Assembly (NCBI RefSeq): GCF_001625215.2
Contig: NC_030381.2
Span: 48,507,214 to 48,571,213, forward strand
Direction: 5' to 3'
From: Daucus carota subsp. sativus
Taxonomy: Eukaryota; Streptophyta; Magnoliopsida; Apiales; Apiaceae
Length of the DNA stretch: 64,000 nucleotides
Shown: piece by piece, positions 22,607-38,548 of the stretch
Position numbering within the stretch: the first letter of the stretch is position 1
Layout: the number at the start of each line of letters is the position of its first letter
Notes under the pieces: model-generated
What the model was told of the DNA's origin: nothing
Database searches by the model: none
The model's input: the letters and a program-made list of their open reading frames with translations, nothing else
Position numbers and translations under genes: made by a program

Positions 22607-22993
22607 CAGTCGGCCAATTTCACTGGGGATTGAGCCGTGAAAGTTGTTTTCATGGAGATCAAGTAGCTTGAGAAAGGACAGGTTTCCGATACGAGGAGAC
22701 AACGTACCCCCCAAGTGTTGTGATGAGAGGTCTAGTGCTGTCACCCTCTGTTGTCTGCGGCTGCATGTAATGCCTTTCCAAAGACAGACATGGATAGAAT
22801 CATTCCATGAGCTGAGTATGCCATATGGGTCAACTGTTATCGAGGCCTTAACAGAAAACAGAGCTTGTTGATCTGTGACATTGCTTGAAAATGCTATGGA
22901 GGGTGCTAAGACCAAAATTAAGAGAATATTGATGGATTGTATGATCATGGCTGACTGTGTGATCCTTGGCAGTCTATTTACTTGCGTGCTCAA

Positions 22994-23429
22994 TTTGCTA
23001 AAGAAGACTGACTTTATATATTTATTGATAAGGCCTGGGATTGAGCCATTGTCAACATTACACGTAGAAGCAAGGTCCTACTGAACTAGAAGCTAGAATT
23101 TCTGACAATTAGATTAAGGAAGTCAAGTCAATAATAAACCATGGAATCTAGGACCAAATATTGCCAGGAAGCGATTCTTAATGGATCCCCACCTTAAGTA
23201 GCCTAACAGCTTATATTACTTGTCTGCAGTATTTCTAACATTTGTTCTTTCTGAACTATACAAGGAGTTGATGTTGTTTTTTCCTCGCAAACAGACCAGA
23301 GTCACCAACTTACGAAATGACAGAGGTGTAAGTTCAACAAGCCTAATGTGGATAAAAATGATATGCGCAAATTAATCAAAAGATAAAATAACACACAATC
23401 TAATGCAAAAAAGAAAATAACTATCCTGA
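22994..23429. other. Promoter side of the EFR-like gene
   Basis: On the minus strand an AAATATATAAAG TATA-like box lies at about 23009-23020, roughly 20-25 bp above the EFR-like ATG. No gene is seen in the rest. Confidence 0.4.
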
Positions 23430-23625
23430 CAGTTTCTGGGGAAGAAGTTGAAAGCAGAATCGGAGGCATTGTTGTTTACCTCGTTAGTAGATTTTCCAGT
23501 AGGCATATCCTGAAACATTTTCTTGTACAAAGAAACTAAACATAACTAGTCTCTCTGAGTTCCATCACCTTAAATTTAGCAAATGCCTCCGGGTCCTCAG
23601 CAGTCAGCAAGCAAGGCCCATCTGT
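23430..23625 (-). pseudogene. Decayed 3' fragment of an Lhcb1 gene
   Basis: On the minus strand the block GCTGAGGACCCGGAGGCATT reads [15 protein letters not shown], against [15 protein letters not shown] in the intact copies. Further on, ATGTTTAGTTTCTTTGTACA matches the coding of MFGFFVQ with few changes, and GAATCTACTAAC with GTAAACAACAATGCCTCCG matches the region for NLAD...DPVNNNAW. Collinear order over about 190 bp with small deletions shows a relic of the last quarter of a seventh Lhcb1 gene, same orientation as copy B and about 350 bp beyond its 3' end. It has no usable frame. Confidence 0.75.
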
Positions 23626-23980
23626 GGTAAGTGGTTTAAATTAGGAAGAAAATAAATCTGCAACTATTTTTGTTAAGGAACAAAAAGATAATTCATAAGT
23701 TTGGAAAAATATACCTATCTTGATAGCTTTTATCGTATAAATTTGAAGTGCCTGAAAGAAAAATAAATATCAATTTCTTGAAGGAGGCAACAATTTGAAG
23801 GGAGAGCATGGAGATGATAATCAAAAGCTAGTGAAAAATGGCAATGGTTACTTGCTGGTAACAAATAAACTTTTCATTAATAATTAAAATTGAGCTGCTT
23901 CTATTTACATCAGACAACTGACCAAAAGAGAGACACTAAAGTTTTTATCCACATAGTTCAAACACTCAAATTTGCACATC
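23626..23980. other. Spacer between the Lhcb1 relic and Lhcb1 copy B
   Basis: AT-rich; includes the 3' UTR of copy B. No other feature is seen. Confidence 0.45.
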
Positions 23981-24787
<807 letters not shown>

Positions 24788-24864
24788 TTAAAATAGTACT
24801 ACTTCTAGAGAAGGTAGTGTATAGAGGTTGTTGTTAGCTTGAGTACTTGAATGCTTTGTAAGAA

Positions 24865-24932
24865 GGCATATTTATATGCATTGGAGTACATGGGTCATTA
24901 TCTTCGGAGATCTATAGCTGTTTTCTCATTGG
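24865..24932 (-). promoter_or_regulatory. Lhcb1 copy B core promoter: CCAAT, GATA, TATA
   Basis: On the minus strand CCAATGAGAAAACAG (CCAAT at 24928-24932) is followed by GAAGATAATGACC and a TATA box in GCATATAAATATGCC near 24866-24876. The CCAAT box is 153 bp above the ATG. Confidence 0.65.
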
Positions 24933-26608
24933 TTGATGATATGTTTAGCGACTGCATTCCACTTGTGGATTCATTATCTGTAGCATTGTGTGACTATGGA
25001 GTACTCAGAGAAAAGTATGAATTATGACCACTAATGTGACTGGTTGCAAATTCATGGCTTTCACCATCAAATGATTCTTTTATCTTTAAGAAAACAGTAC
25101 GAAATGTTACATTTGAAATAATCAAATCAAAATGTTGCAGCCTTATCTTTATATAGTTTAGTCATGTAAAACAAGTTATTGGACTAAAGTAGTGTAACAT
25201 GTCCACAGTTGTAGTGAGCCAAGTGCTAATGAACCATAATGAACTATCTCTTGTATATCTGTGAAGTGTTTTTGTGATAACCTGTTGATACAGATGATCA
25301 TAATAAAACATTACGAAGGGATAGGCTTAAGAACCAACAAGACATGATTAGCAGCAGAGGGAAGAACCTGAGTACCCCATAGGGCACTCACTTTGCGAGT
25401 ACTGAGCACTCACTTAGCTATGCAATGTAATCTTCTTTCAAACTCATCACATTTTGACAATTGAACAAAAAATAAAAATTATTATTAGGTCCAATGTCAT
25501 GAGTGAACCTTTTTGTGAGTGTTTACATCATTATCTAGTGCAAGCAGTTTGCAGATCAAGACTCTGTACATTGTATATCAGAAGACTTGAGAGTGCGCCC
25601 ACAATCTTGCTGTGCTTTATAATCACTGCAGTCGCGTAAGGCGACTCATTTCCCACTACTAATCCAATCAGTGTATGAGCTTGTAGTTATCTTATCTCTG
25701 CAACTTGTATGTATTCTATAGGCACTATCATTTTTCTAATGCTGCTGTTTGGTGATCACTGTAGTGTTTATAACTCACAGGTTCTGTTTCATATATGTTT
25801 TTATTCGTTTTTTGACCCGTGACGCTGTACCCATCTACATTCTTCCAAGATTTCACACATCAGAGTTGTGTCAATGGTATAATAATAATAATATTCTTAT
25901 AGTTCAAAGGTTAAAATTTCTGGAACAATAATGAATGAGAAATCAGAAAAGTGCTAATCAACTATAATGTCGGCTTTTGGGTTATCCTTCCTACTTAGTA
26001 TAAATTCATCCGGTACGAAAATTAAAAATGCCAATAAAATTCTATGCTGAGAAGCTTGCATGTGTCTAGTTGACACTATTTATTTAGTTAAGTAGTGATG
26101 CATAATCTCAATCCCTGTATTGAGGTTTTGGTTCTTGACTTTGTTAGTTTTCTTAAGACTTAATTAAGGGGTTTGTATTAAGTTAAGTGATTTGATCCTG
26201 GTACAATAGTCCCTGATGTTTTTGTAAAACTATAAATAGTATAACTGATATATTTTTTATTATGCAGTATTCATTTGAGAACGTGGGAATGTTAATAATG
26301 TCAAACTCTTAAAAACCAAGTGCTGTATTAAGCATTATAATAACAATGATTTTCTCCTCAAAATATTAATTAAAGACTGTAATCAGATTACAGATATATA
26401 AAATCCAAATAATCATGATCCTTTTCCCACTGGAAACTTACTGCAAGTCATACACTTGGGGAAATTATGTTATTTAAAACATTTTGTTTAAGAGAATGGA
26501 TGTAATCATTTCTACAAAGCACAGTTTGTGAACTGAAAATGCACAGGTTAGAAAACATTATATATATACATACCTCATCACCAGCTGATTTCAACACAAA
26601 GTAGAGCA
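24933..26608. other. Spacer between Lhcb1 copy B and FLS2-like gene 2
   Basis: 1.7 kb with no gene visible. A short TAA-rich run occurs near 25878-25893. A TATA box ATTATATATATACATA at about 26559-26574 precedes the FLS2-like gene. Confidence 0.4.
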
Positions 26609-29600
26609 ATGGCAACTCTCCTAGAAAAAGCTAGCTTTATAGCACTTCTTGTTTTTTCAGTACTAGTTGAGACTGTAGTCAGTGCAGGACTAAATTTGGA
26701 AGTAGAGATTCAAGCACTGAAAGCATTCAAGAATTCAGTTACGAAGGACCCGCTTGGTTCTCTTCAGGATTGGAATGACTCTAGCCATCACTGCAACTGG
26801 ACTGGAATCAAGTGTCAACCTTCAACGAAACGAGTCGTCTCAATTTCCCTTGTTGAGATGCAAATTGAGGGCTCAGTCACTCCATTCCTTGGAAATCTTA
26901 CTAGTCTCCAGGTTCTTGATCTAACTTCAAACTCATTCACTGGTCACATTCCTTCACAACTAGGCTTATGCTCACAGCTTACTGATCTTATCTTTTACCA
27001 AAATTTGCTTTCGGGATCAATCCCATCAGAGCTAGGAAACCTCAAAAATCTGCAGTATGCAGATTTTGGAAACAATTTATTTAGTGGCAGCATTCCAGAA
27101 AGTTTAACCAACTGCACAGAACTTTTGGCACTTGCCCTAAATACTAACAATTTCACTGGTGAAATCCCATATGACATCGGTAATTTGATTAATCTACAGA
27201 TTTTTGTAGCTTATACAAATAGTTTAACAGGTTCAATACCTACTTCCATTGGTAGACTTAGAGATGTTCAAGACCTTGACCTGAGTGATAATAAGTTATC
27301 TGGTTCAATTCCGACAGAAGCAGGATACCTGTTAAAGTTACAGAGACTTCAGTTATTCTCCAATTCCCTCACCGGGGAAATTCCAGAAAAATTAGGCCAG
27401 TGCAACAAGCTTATCTTGCTAAACTTATATGGAAATCATCTTACTGGAGCCATTCCAATTGCTCTTGGTAATTTGTCAAGTTTACAAGCCTTGCGGTTAT
27501 ATGATAATGAGTTAAATTCTACATTTCCACTCTCATTTCTACAACTAAAATCATTAATCAATTTGCAACTTTCAAATAATGATTTAAGTGGAAGCATACC
27601 TTCAGAGATTGATTCTTTGGCATCTTTGCAAATACTGATGCTACATAACAATAGGTTTACTGGGGAGATCCCTTCATCAGTAACGAATCTGACAAATCTC
27701 ACTTACTTGTCCATGGGCTTTAATCTCCTCACTGGATCATTACCATTAAACATCGGGTCATTACACAATTTAAAGAACTTATCCTTAAACAACAATCTTC
27801 TGGATGGAATTCTTCCACCCAGTATCACCAACTGCACACAACTGCTTAGCATAAGTCTGTCTACTAATAATCTGACAGGAAAAATCCCTCGTGGATTAAG
27901 TAAGTTGCAAAATCTCACAATCTTGAGTGTAGAAGACAGTCATATGTTTGGGGACATTCCGGATGACCTCTTCGAGTGCAGAGGTCTGAGCAAACTGATA
28001 TTAAGTGGTAATAATTTCACTGGTTTTTTAAAACCAAGCATTGGAAGGCTCACCAATCTGCAACTTCTGTATCTTGATAAAAATTCATTTTCGGGAAGGA
28101 TTCCAGAAGAAATTGGGAATCTTAGTCAACTGCTTACATTATCCCTCCATACAAACAAATTCTCAGGGATAGTTCCTCCTGAACTGTCAATGCTCACTCT
28201 CCTCCAAGGCCTTTCTCTGAAAAACAATCTACTGGAAGGTTTAATCCCAGGGAGCATATTTGAGCTTAGAAATCTATACATTCTATTGTTGAACAAAAAC
28301 AAGTTCACAGGTCCCATCCCAGACGCTATTTCAAAACTTGAGCAACTGTCACACTTGGATCTCAGTGAAAACAAGCTTTCTGGGCCAATCCCAAAAAGCA
28401 TGGCAAGACTGAAGAGGATGATGACCTTGGATCTCTCACATAATAATCTCACAGGATCCATTCCAGGAACAGTGATTTCAAGCATGAGAACGATGTCAAC
28501 ATACCTCAGCCTTTCATACAATTCATTTTCTGGAACACTTCCACCTGAGATGGGAATGCTACAAGAGGTACAATCCATCGACATCTCAAATACCAATCTC
28601 TCAGGAAGTATCTCTACACTCAAAGGCTGCAGAAATTTGTTCACACTTGATCTGTCAAATAATAAACTATCTGGACAAATCCCAGCAGACACTTTCGCTC
28701 AGCTTACTGTGCTTACCAAACTGAATCTCTCAACTAACCAGTTAGATGGACCACTACCTGAAAATTTGGCAATTTTAAGGAATCTTAGCTCGGTTGATCT
28801 TTCTCACAATATGTTTTCAGGCATTATACCTGAAAAGTTTTCCAATATATCCACCTTGAAATATCTCAACCTTTCTTTCAATCGACTTGAAGGACGTGTT
28901 CCAGAGACTGGTCCTTTTAGAAATATAAGTGTAAGCAGTTTGCAAGGAAATCCATCCCTTTGTGGAGGCAAATCTTTCCAGCCATGCATTGAACAGAAGA
29001 AATCGAGAGGAGGTTTGTCCAAAAAGACTGTGATAATTCTTGCTTCAGTTGGATCGTTTGGTGTACTCATGCTTTTTCTATCAGCAATTCTGATGTTTCG
29101 TCGATGCACGGGAAAAATAAGAGCAAAGGAGCTGGAGGGTGCAGCACCAAATTACACTTCAAAATCAATTCTCAAGAGGTTTAATCCAAAGGAATTGGAA
29201 GATGCTACTAATCAGTTCAATGAGGATAACATCCTGGGATCAAGCAGCATGAGCACTGTATACAAGGGTATACTGGAAGATGGACAGCTGATAGCTGTAA
29301 AGAACTTGAAGGTGCATCAGTTTGCTGTTACAACTGAAAAAAGTTTCAACAGAGAACTCAGGACACTTGGTAAACTAAAACACAGAAATTTGGTGAAGCT
29401 AATTGGTTACGCGTGGGAGAGTTCAAAGCTGAAGGCAATAGTACTGGAGTACATGGAAAATGGTAACTTGGAGACCATTATACATAATTCAGGGATGGAT
29501 CAAGCACGATGGACACTGTCTGAGAGGATTGATGTTTTCATCTCAATTGCAAGGGGTTTGGTTTACTTGCATTCAGGTTATGATTTTCCAATAGTCCACT

Positions 29601-30752
29601 GTGATCTAAAGCCATCCAATGTTCTTTTTGATGGGGAGTGGGATGTTCATGTGAGTGATTTTGGGACAGCCAGAATTCTTGATATTGATATGAACAGCAG
29701 CAGCTCCTCCTCGGCATCAGCCTTTGAAGGAACCATTGGATACCTAGCACCAGGTAATTTTCAGCTCGACCCTGATTATTGTCTACCTTCTAAATTTTCT
29801 GTGCTTCCAAATAAATTGCGTTCTGCTTTATCCTTCACGTACTGAAACTGATAATCTAGGTCTAACAGGCTCTTATCCTAGATGAGGTAGTCCCACTTGG
29901 CAAGTTTTCAAACACGTTTTGACCTGCAAAACTGAACATGTAGGAATCAAATTAATTTTCTGAGTATCCTTGCAAAGGCATATCAAATCTATTGCGAGAG
30001 AGACTTTACATCATAACTAGATTAATGAACTAACGAATGTTATGAAGCTCAAGGAACACTTTGAAGTATAATATCACGTACCCAAACATGACATTCATCT
30101 AGCATCACACAAAGTTTGAACAATAATCTGCAAAGGTAAGCATAGCTGAGATTGTAATTCCAAGTGGAGGCTTAAATATATATAATTGATCATAGCCGAA
30201 TATAAAGAAATAACAGAAAAAAAATGGAAATCTCAATATTGTTATTCTCTCTTTCTCTATAAGCTAGTAAGGGTTGCCTATTTGCTATGGTGAAATTCTT
30301 CTAATTGAAACCTTTTTCATTTGTTTGTATCAGAATATGCATTTATGAAGAAAGTCACGACAAAAGTAGATGTTTTTAGCTTTGGCGTGATAGTGATGGA
30401 GTTCCTCACAAGAAAACGTCCAACAGGACTTTCTCAAGAGAATGGACAGCCAATCACTTTGCCTCAACTAGTTCAGAATGCTTTTGCAGATGGAACTGAA
30501 CGATTACTTCAAGTAGTAGACCGTCAGCTAGTTCCAGATATCTCAAAGCAAGAGCAACTAGAGAAAATCCTACAATTAGCCTTATCATGCACGTGCCAAG
30601 AGCCAGAGGGTCGTCCTGACATGGAAGAGGTGATGTCTTCACTATCAAAGATAAGCAAAATGGCAACACAGAATGGCATCACAGAAGATGGCAGATCAAA
30701 GAAAGGACAGACCAGCAATGCTGCCTTTCAGAGTAAAAGCACTGGATCTTGA
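26609..30752 (+). CDS. FLS2-like: FLS2-like LRR receptor kinase (subfamily XII), gene 2
   Basis: Exons 26609-29753 and 30334-30752 (phase 1) give 1,187 aa. The signal peptide is MATLLEKASFIALLVFSVLV and following residues. Then come the cap DWNDSSHHCNWTGIKC, the LRR array, the cap SLCGGKSFQPC, the transmembrane helix at about 805-830 and a non-RD kinase (HCDLKPSN, SDFGTA). It is the paralogue of the gene at 10473. It lacks that gene's extra 48 residues, and its intron is 580 bp rather than 148 bp. LRR-facing residues differ at many places while the kinase activation region is nearly the same, as expected if ligand-binding surfaces diverge faster. The closest family is FLS2; ligand specificity cannot be read from sequence. 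Confidence 0.9.
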
Positions 30753-31149
30753 ATCCTATTAAGTTATAAAAGTCATCTTTTTCAAGGTCTCATTTTTCAT
30801 TTAGCGTTTATTGGTTTAAATTTGAATAAATTTGTTCTTAATACATTGTGTTCAGCAAAAGTCTGCCTCACTTGTGCAAATAGTTCTTTCCCTTCACCAA
30901 ACTGTAAAATCTATTTGATTGTGCCCTTCTAAAGTTGCTATATAGGGAGGCAAAGAAACAGCACAACTACAAATTCATAAAAGAAAAAAGGCTTGTAAGA
31001 AATTAGAGAACATAGTAATGGACACATAGTCATAGCACAAAATTCACAGGTTTCTTCGTTACAACGTACAAATTCAGGCAACAATCGCGTGCATTGCCGA
31101 ATCATTAGGTAAATCAATACAGTTCACAAAGAATTTAAAAAATATTTTT
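30753..31149. other. Convergent spacer between FLS2-like gene 2 and Lhcb1 copy C
   Basis: It holds two 3' UTRs. No other feature is seen. Confidence 0.45.
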
Positions 31150-31944
<795 letters not shown>

Positions 31945-32039
31945 TTAGTATATTCAACAAAAAACTGCGGCAAGCACCAATACTTTGTAAAATAGCTAAG
32001 TAAAGGAGGTACTGGTTTGAGTATTAAGCTTGCTTCTTA

Positions 32040-32107
32040 ATGTATATATAGGACTTCAGTTTATAAAAGCCCTTAGCTTTTGCTATCTTGATCTTGCTCT
32101 TCATTGG
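32040..32107 (-). promoter_or_regulatory. Lhcb1 copy C core promoter: CCAAT, GATA, TATA
   Basis: On the minus strand CCAATGAAGAGCAAG (CCAAT 32103-32107) is followed by CAAGATAGC and TATA elements (CTTTTATAAAC about 32060-32070; TATATATACA about 32041-32050). The CCAAT box is 159 bp above the ATG. Confidence 0.6.
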
Positions 32108-33463
32108 TTGATGGAACTGTAAAATCCTATAGGCATTCTATAACCACTAGACAGCCTTGAATTTATTAGGTGGACAATGTGCCAAACTACTTATAAGATT
32201 ATTATCAGATAGGATAAGAATTTTACACTATATGTCACAGGACTATGTAAATATGGATATTGTGTTTTTAATGCACTCAAGATTCCAGACCCAATAAATT
32301 TGTTACCAACTTGGGTGATCAATACTCTGATATGTACATGTTATTAAGCAGGGCAGATCCTGAAATTTTAGTCCCACAGAGACTATAAGATACAACACTT
32401 TATATTTAAGCACAGGAACTTCTAAATTTAGACATAACTTAGTATCCGCTCGAAATTCCGTTTATATAAATTAATAAGAAATTATCTACTTAATTAAACT
32501 TTTACCTGAATGCAGTTATATTAATACATGTATTAGTAAATCAAATTTCTATTTAACTTTTATATTTTTTATTTGTCCAAAGGCTAAAATACCAATTATT
32601 TTTTTCAATAATGTGCCAAAAGCATATATTAATTAGTTTTTAATAATTTATTATGTGATAGATAAAAGAGGATGGTCCCTCTATTAATTTTATTAATTGA
32701 AAAAAAATTACAAATAATTTGAGCGGACTCCTTTCTAAGAAAACGGAACAAACAGCAGCAACAGGTTACCGTTGTTGCAACTCTCTGGCGAGGTCACGTG
32801 TTGAGACGAGCTTCCATGTCGAACAGAGACGAGCCGATCTGCCAAGACGAGACAAAACGAATCACGAATCCAACTTCCTAAATTCGTGAACGCTTTGTCT
32901 AATTAAATGATTTGTGACAAGTTAAATTCATCTCGTTCCGAGCTGATTTGCAAGTGAGTTTTTAGACGAGCCAAACTGAGTCGAGCCTAGCCGACTCGTT
33001 CGTTTGGCACCTCTACATATAACCAAAGATAAATCGTAATTGCTAAACCTGGTACCTAATAGTTCTCAGGTTTCTCGACAAACTGTTAAAGAAACACTCA
33101 ACACTCACTGCATCATATTAAAGTGAAATTTTTTTATTCTATTCAAGAGGCTTTAGGGGATATATTAAGATTGTGCATTGTATACTTTTGTGGCCATCTG
33201 GTTTTTACTCACACTAAATGTGGACCCGAATGATCAAAACGTACTTTCATGAAACAATGAAGAACATAAGAACAAGCACTAACTAGGAACTTCATATTTG
33301 CAGAACATCTAAAAACAAACAACATTAACTTAAAATGACAAAAAAATAACCTTAAGGTGAAAAATAAATCACAACACATAAAACTAACAAAATCACAATG
33401 AATAAAATGAAGTATTTCTACCATCACCATAAGTTTCCAAACAGCCAAGAAAGCAAAACTAAC
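32108..33463. other. Intergenic; includes a CGAG-rich patch likely from a decayed transposon
   Basis: No gene is seen. Most is AT-rich, but 32740-33020 is a compositional island with repeated CGAGC/GACGAG words (for example GAGTCGAGCCTAGCCGACTC). It resembles decayed transposon ends. I cannot assign a family. Confidence 0.4.
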
Positions 33464-34090
33464 CTAACTCTGCGGCGGATCATTCTGCAAAAACTCATCT
33501 ACAGTTGAAGGAAACTCGAACCCTTCAACCCCATCAGAAACCAAAGCAGCTTTAGCCAAAAGCAAATGCCCCAATATAAATGGCTCATTTTTCTCACCAC
33601 GATCCATATAATACTTAATCCACCCTTCCAATCTCTCAACTTCTTTCTTACATTTAGGTCCTTTCACTTTAACAACATTACCAAAAAACCCATCATCACA
33701 AACACTATTCAAATCCAACCCAACACTTTCTTGATCACCATCATCAAAACCCAGAAGCTGCATCAAATTCTCAATATCATCAACCCCACCAGTCTCAGAA
33801 AGATCAAAATTTTCTGGGTTTTGCTTAGAAAGTGATTCTTGAAAAGGGTCTTTTTGGGTTTCTGGAAAATCGAGAGATTTGGTCAAGAATTCTCGAGGGG
33901 GCTCACTTTCTTGAAAAGTTGAAGTATTTGAAGTGGGTTGCTCAAGATGAATGTATATAGGAGAGCTAAGTGATTGAGGGTTGGTTTGTGATGATGATGT
34001 TGAGGTATTATTTTCAAGTTTTAATCTTTTCTCTACTTGTTTGATTGAAGAGAAGAAGTGGGCATGTGGGTTATGTGATGATGATCGCAT
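33464..34090 (-). CDS. Unrecognised conserved plant protein, 208 aa, acidic with a C-terminal helical block
   Basis: A single-exon minus-strand ORF with plausible codon use, a TATA-like ATATTTAGG upstream and a poly-Ser/Thr/Gln-rich, probably disordered first half (residues 1-90). The middle is acidic with VDDIENLMQLLGFDDGD. The C-terminal block KKEVERLEGWIKYYMDRGEK, then LGHLLLAKAAL and FPSTVDEFLQNDPP, looks like the conserved core of a plant-specific family I have seen only as uncharacterised. There is no signal peptide, membrane helix or catalytic motif. The FPSTVDEFLQNDPP end suggests a short linear motif. Function unknown. Confidence 0.75.
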   Translation of the reverse strand: MRSSSHNPHAHFFSSIKQVEKRLKLENNTSTSSSQTNPQSLSSPIYIHLEQPTSNTSTFQESEPPREFLTKSLDFPETQKDPFQESLSKQNPENFDLSETGGVDDIENLMQLLGFDDGDQESVGLDLNSVCDDGFFGNVVKVKGPKCKKEVERLEGWIKYYMDRGEKNEPFILGHLLLAKAALVSDGVEGFEFPSTVDEFLQNDPPQS

Positions 34091-34358
34091 TTTGATAGTT
34101 GGGTGATTTTCTTGAATTCTAATGGTGCCCTAAATATATGATCTTGTGTTGAATTGGGCAAATGCGGTACTCAATAATTTTAAATTTTCTTTCTGATTCG
34201 GAAAATTAATGTTAAATTTGGATCATTTACAAGTTTGTCACACGGTACAACTATTTACATTGACTAATCAACTTCCTCCTGCTAAATGCCTATATCAATT
34301 ACAGAACTCAAGCACCTACTGGAAAACAAGCACCATGAAGGCTTCCATAAGAGTCTCA
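34091..34358. other. Spacer: promoter of the 208-aa gene and 3' end of the SRK-like gene
   Basis: No separate feature is seen. Confidence 0.4.
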
Positions 34359-37558
<3,200 letters not shown>

Positions 37559-37689
37559 TGTTTACTCACCTTGCTGAATGAATTTGCATACACTAGCTAT
37601 TATAATTATGTTGATTTTTATACCATATGCGCCTCATTAAAAGTCTTTGGTGCTTCTGGTGAAGTTGACATTCAGAATTTTACTTGGTA

Positions 37690-37985
37690 GGCATTTCTTT
37701 TAGCAACCCATACAACCGTCCCAGAGGATAGTTTCTTGTACCAGATGCCAAAAAACCAATATCTGGACCTACCAGGACTTAAAAATCCTAGTTCAAACCT
37801 CACCAATCCCTTAAGGTCTAATAAAGGATAAAAGAGTGCAGCATAAGAGAATCGTGGTGGTCATTTCCATTGTTTACATACACTGGCTATTATAAAATGT
37901 TGACTTGGACCAAATGCTCATCATTAAAAGTCTTTGGTGGTCCTTGTCAATTAGCCGTTCAGAATTTTGCTTGGCAGGCGCTTAT
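37690..37985 (-). pseudogene. 5' relic of a third SRK-like gene
   Basis: A second, shorter copy of the start of the neighbouring SRK-like gene. It matches the promoter phrase (CATTAAAAGTCTTTGGTG), the start region (ATGGAAATGACCACCACGAT on the minus strand), and then, after a deletion, lectin coding for [16 protein letters not shown] and TVVWVA. It ends near 37690, right against the promoter of the intact gene, so it is a tandem-duplication scar. It is not translatable as a receptor. Confidence 0.75.
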
Positions 37986-38548
37986 TTTGTTTCTTAAGAC
38001 TCAAAGCGCTTCGTCTACTGTTTGAACTGAAAAATCAAAATTTTCGCCAGATTTTAAAAGCTCTTGACCAAATTTTCACACGAAAATTTCATAGTAACAA
38101 TTTTGATTTTTAAAAAGTTAAATTGACCAATATTTGATTAAAAATTAAAAACTATTTATTTATTATTTTTGAAATCTAAAAATTACATATTAAAATAGAC
38201 TTTCTGATGACAAAATTTTTATTATTTTTTCGAGTTATATAATACAGATAAATTTCAGTCAATGTATAGTCAATTTAATTGGTCGAAAATCAAAATGAAC
38301 ATGTAAAATGGAACGGAAGGAGTACCGTAGAAAGAACGCATAGTTTCTTGAAACACGTGAAGTGTTATGTCTCGGCCCTTTTCAAGCATATGTTGCCGAA
38401 TACTTCCTCCGTCTCAATCATTTCTTTACATTTTCTTTTTGAGATGTCTATCCAATTTTTTATATTTCAAAACATATCATAGTAAGTTTGTGCAGTAAAT
38501 TTAATACAGAAAAGAAGAATGCTACCAAGGTTCCCAGAAGACTCAGCA
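37986..38548. other. Spacer with possible MITE ends
   Basis: AT-rich. Two phrases resemble Stowaway-type ends (GGAACGGAAGGAGTA at about 38310-38325; CTTCCTCCGTCTCAATCATT at about 38403). Neither could be paired into a full element. Confidence 0.35.

Larger units (their letters stand above)
14630..22993 (-). pseudogene. EFR-like LRR receptor kinase (subfamily XII) split by an LTR retrotransposon
   Basis: A minus-strand receptor kinase of the EFR / At3g47570 type. The coding pieces are 22607-22993 (signal peptide, LRR cap with VTDQQALFSVKASITVDPYG, first LRRs), then 15166-17484 (LRRs, transmembrane helix, kinase start), and after a 153-bp intron 14630-15012 (PEYGMCAEMSAEGDVYSYG to the stop). 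A Ty3/gypsy element (17485-22606) with a 5-bp target duplication (CAGTC) sits inside the LRR-coding exon in opposite orientation. The kinase has AVKVL, HSDIKPSN (non-RD) and GDFGLA. Apart from the insertion I see no damage: host coding pieces without one TSD copy sum to 3,084 nt, a multiple of three, close to the about 1,030-aa EFR size. As it stands the frame ends just inside the element. The insertion looks very recent. Confidence 0.85.
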
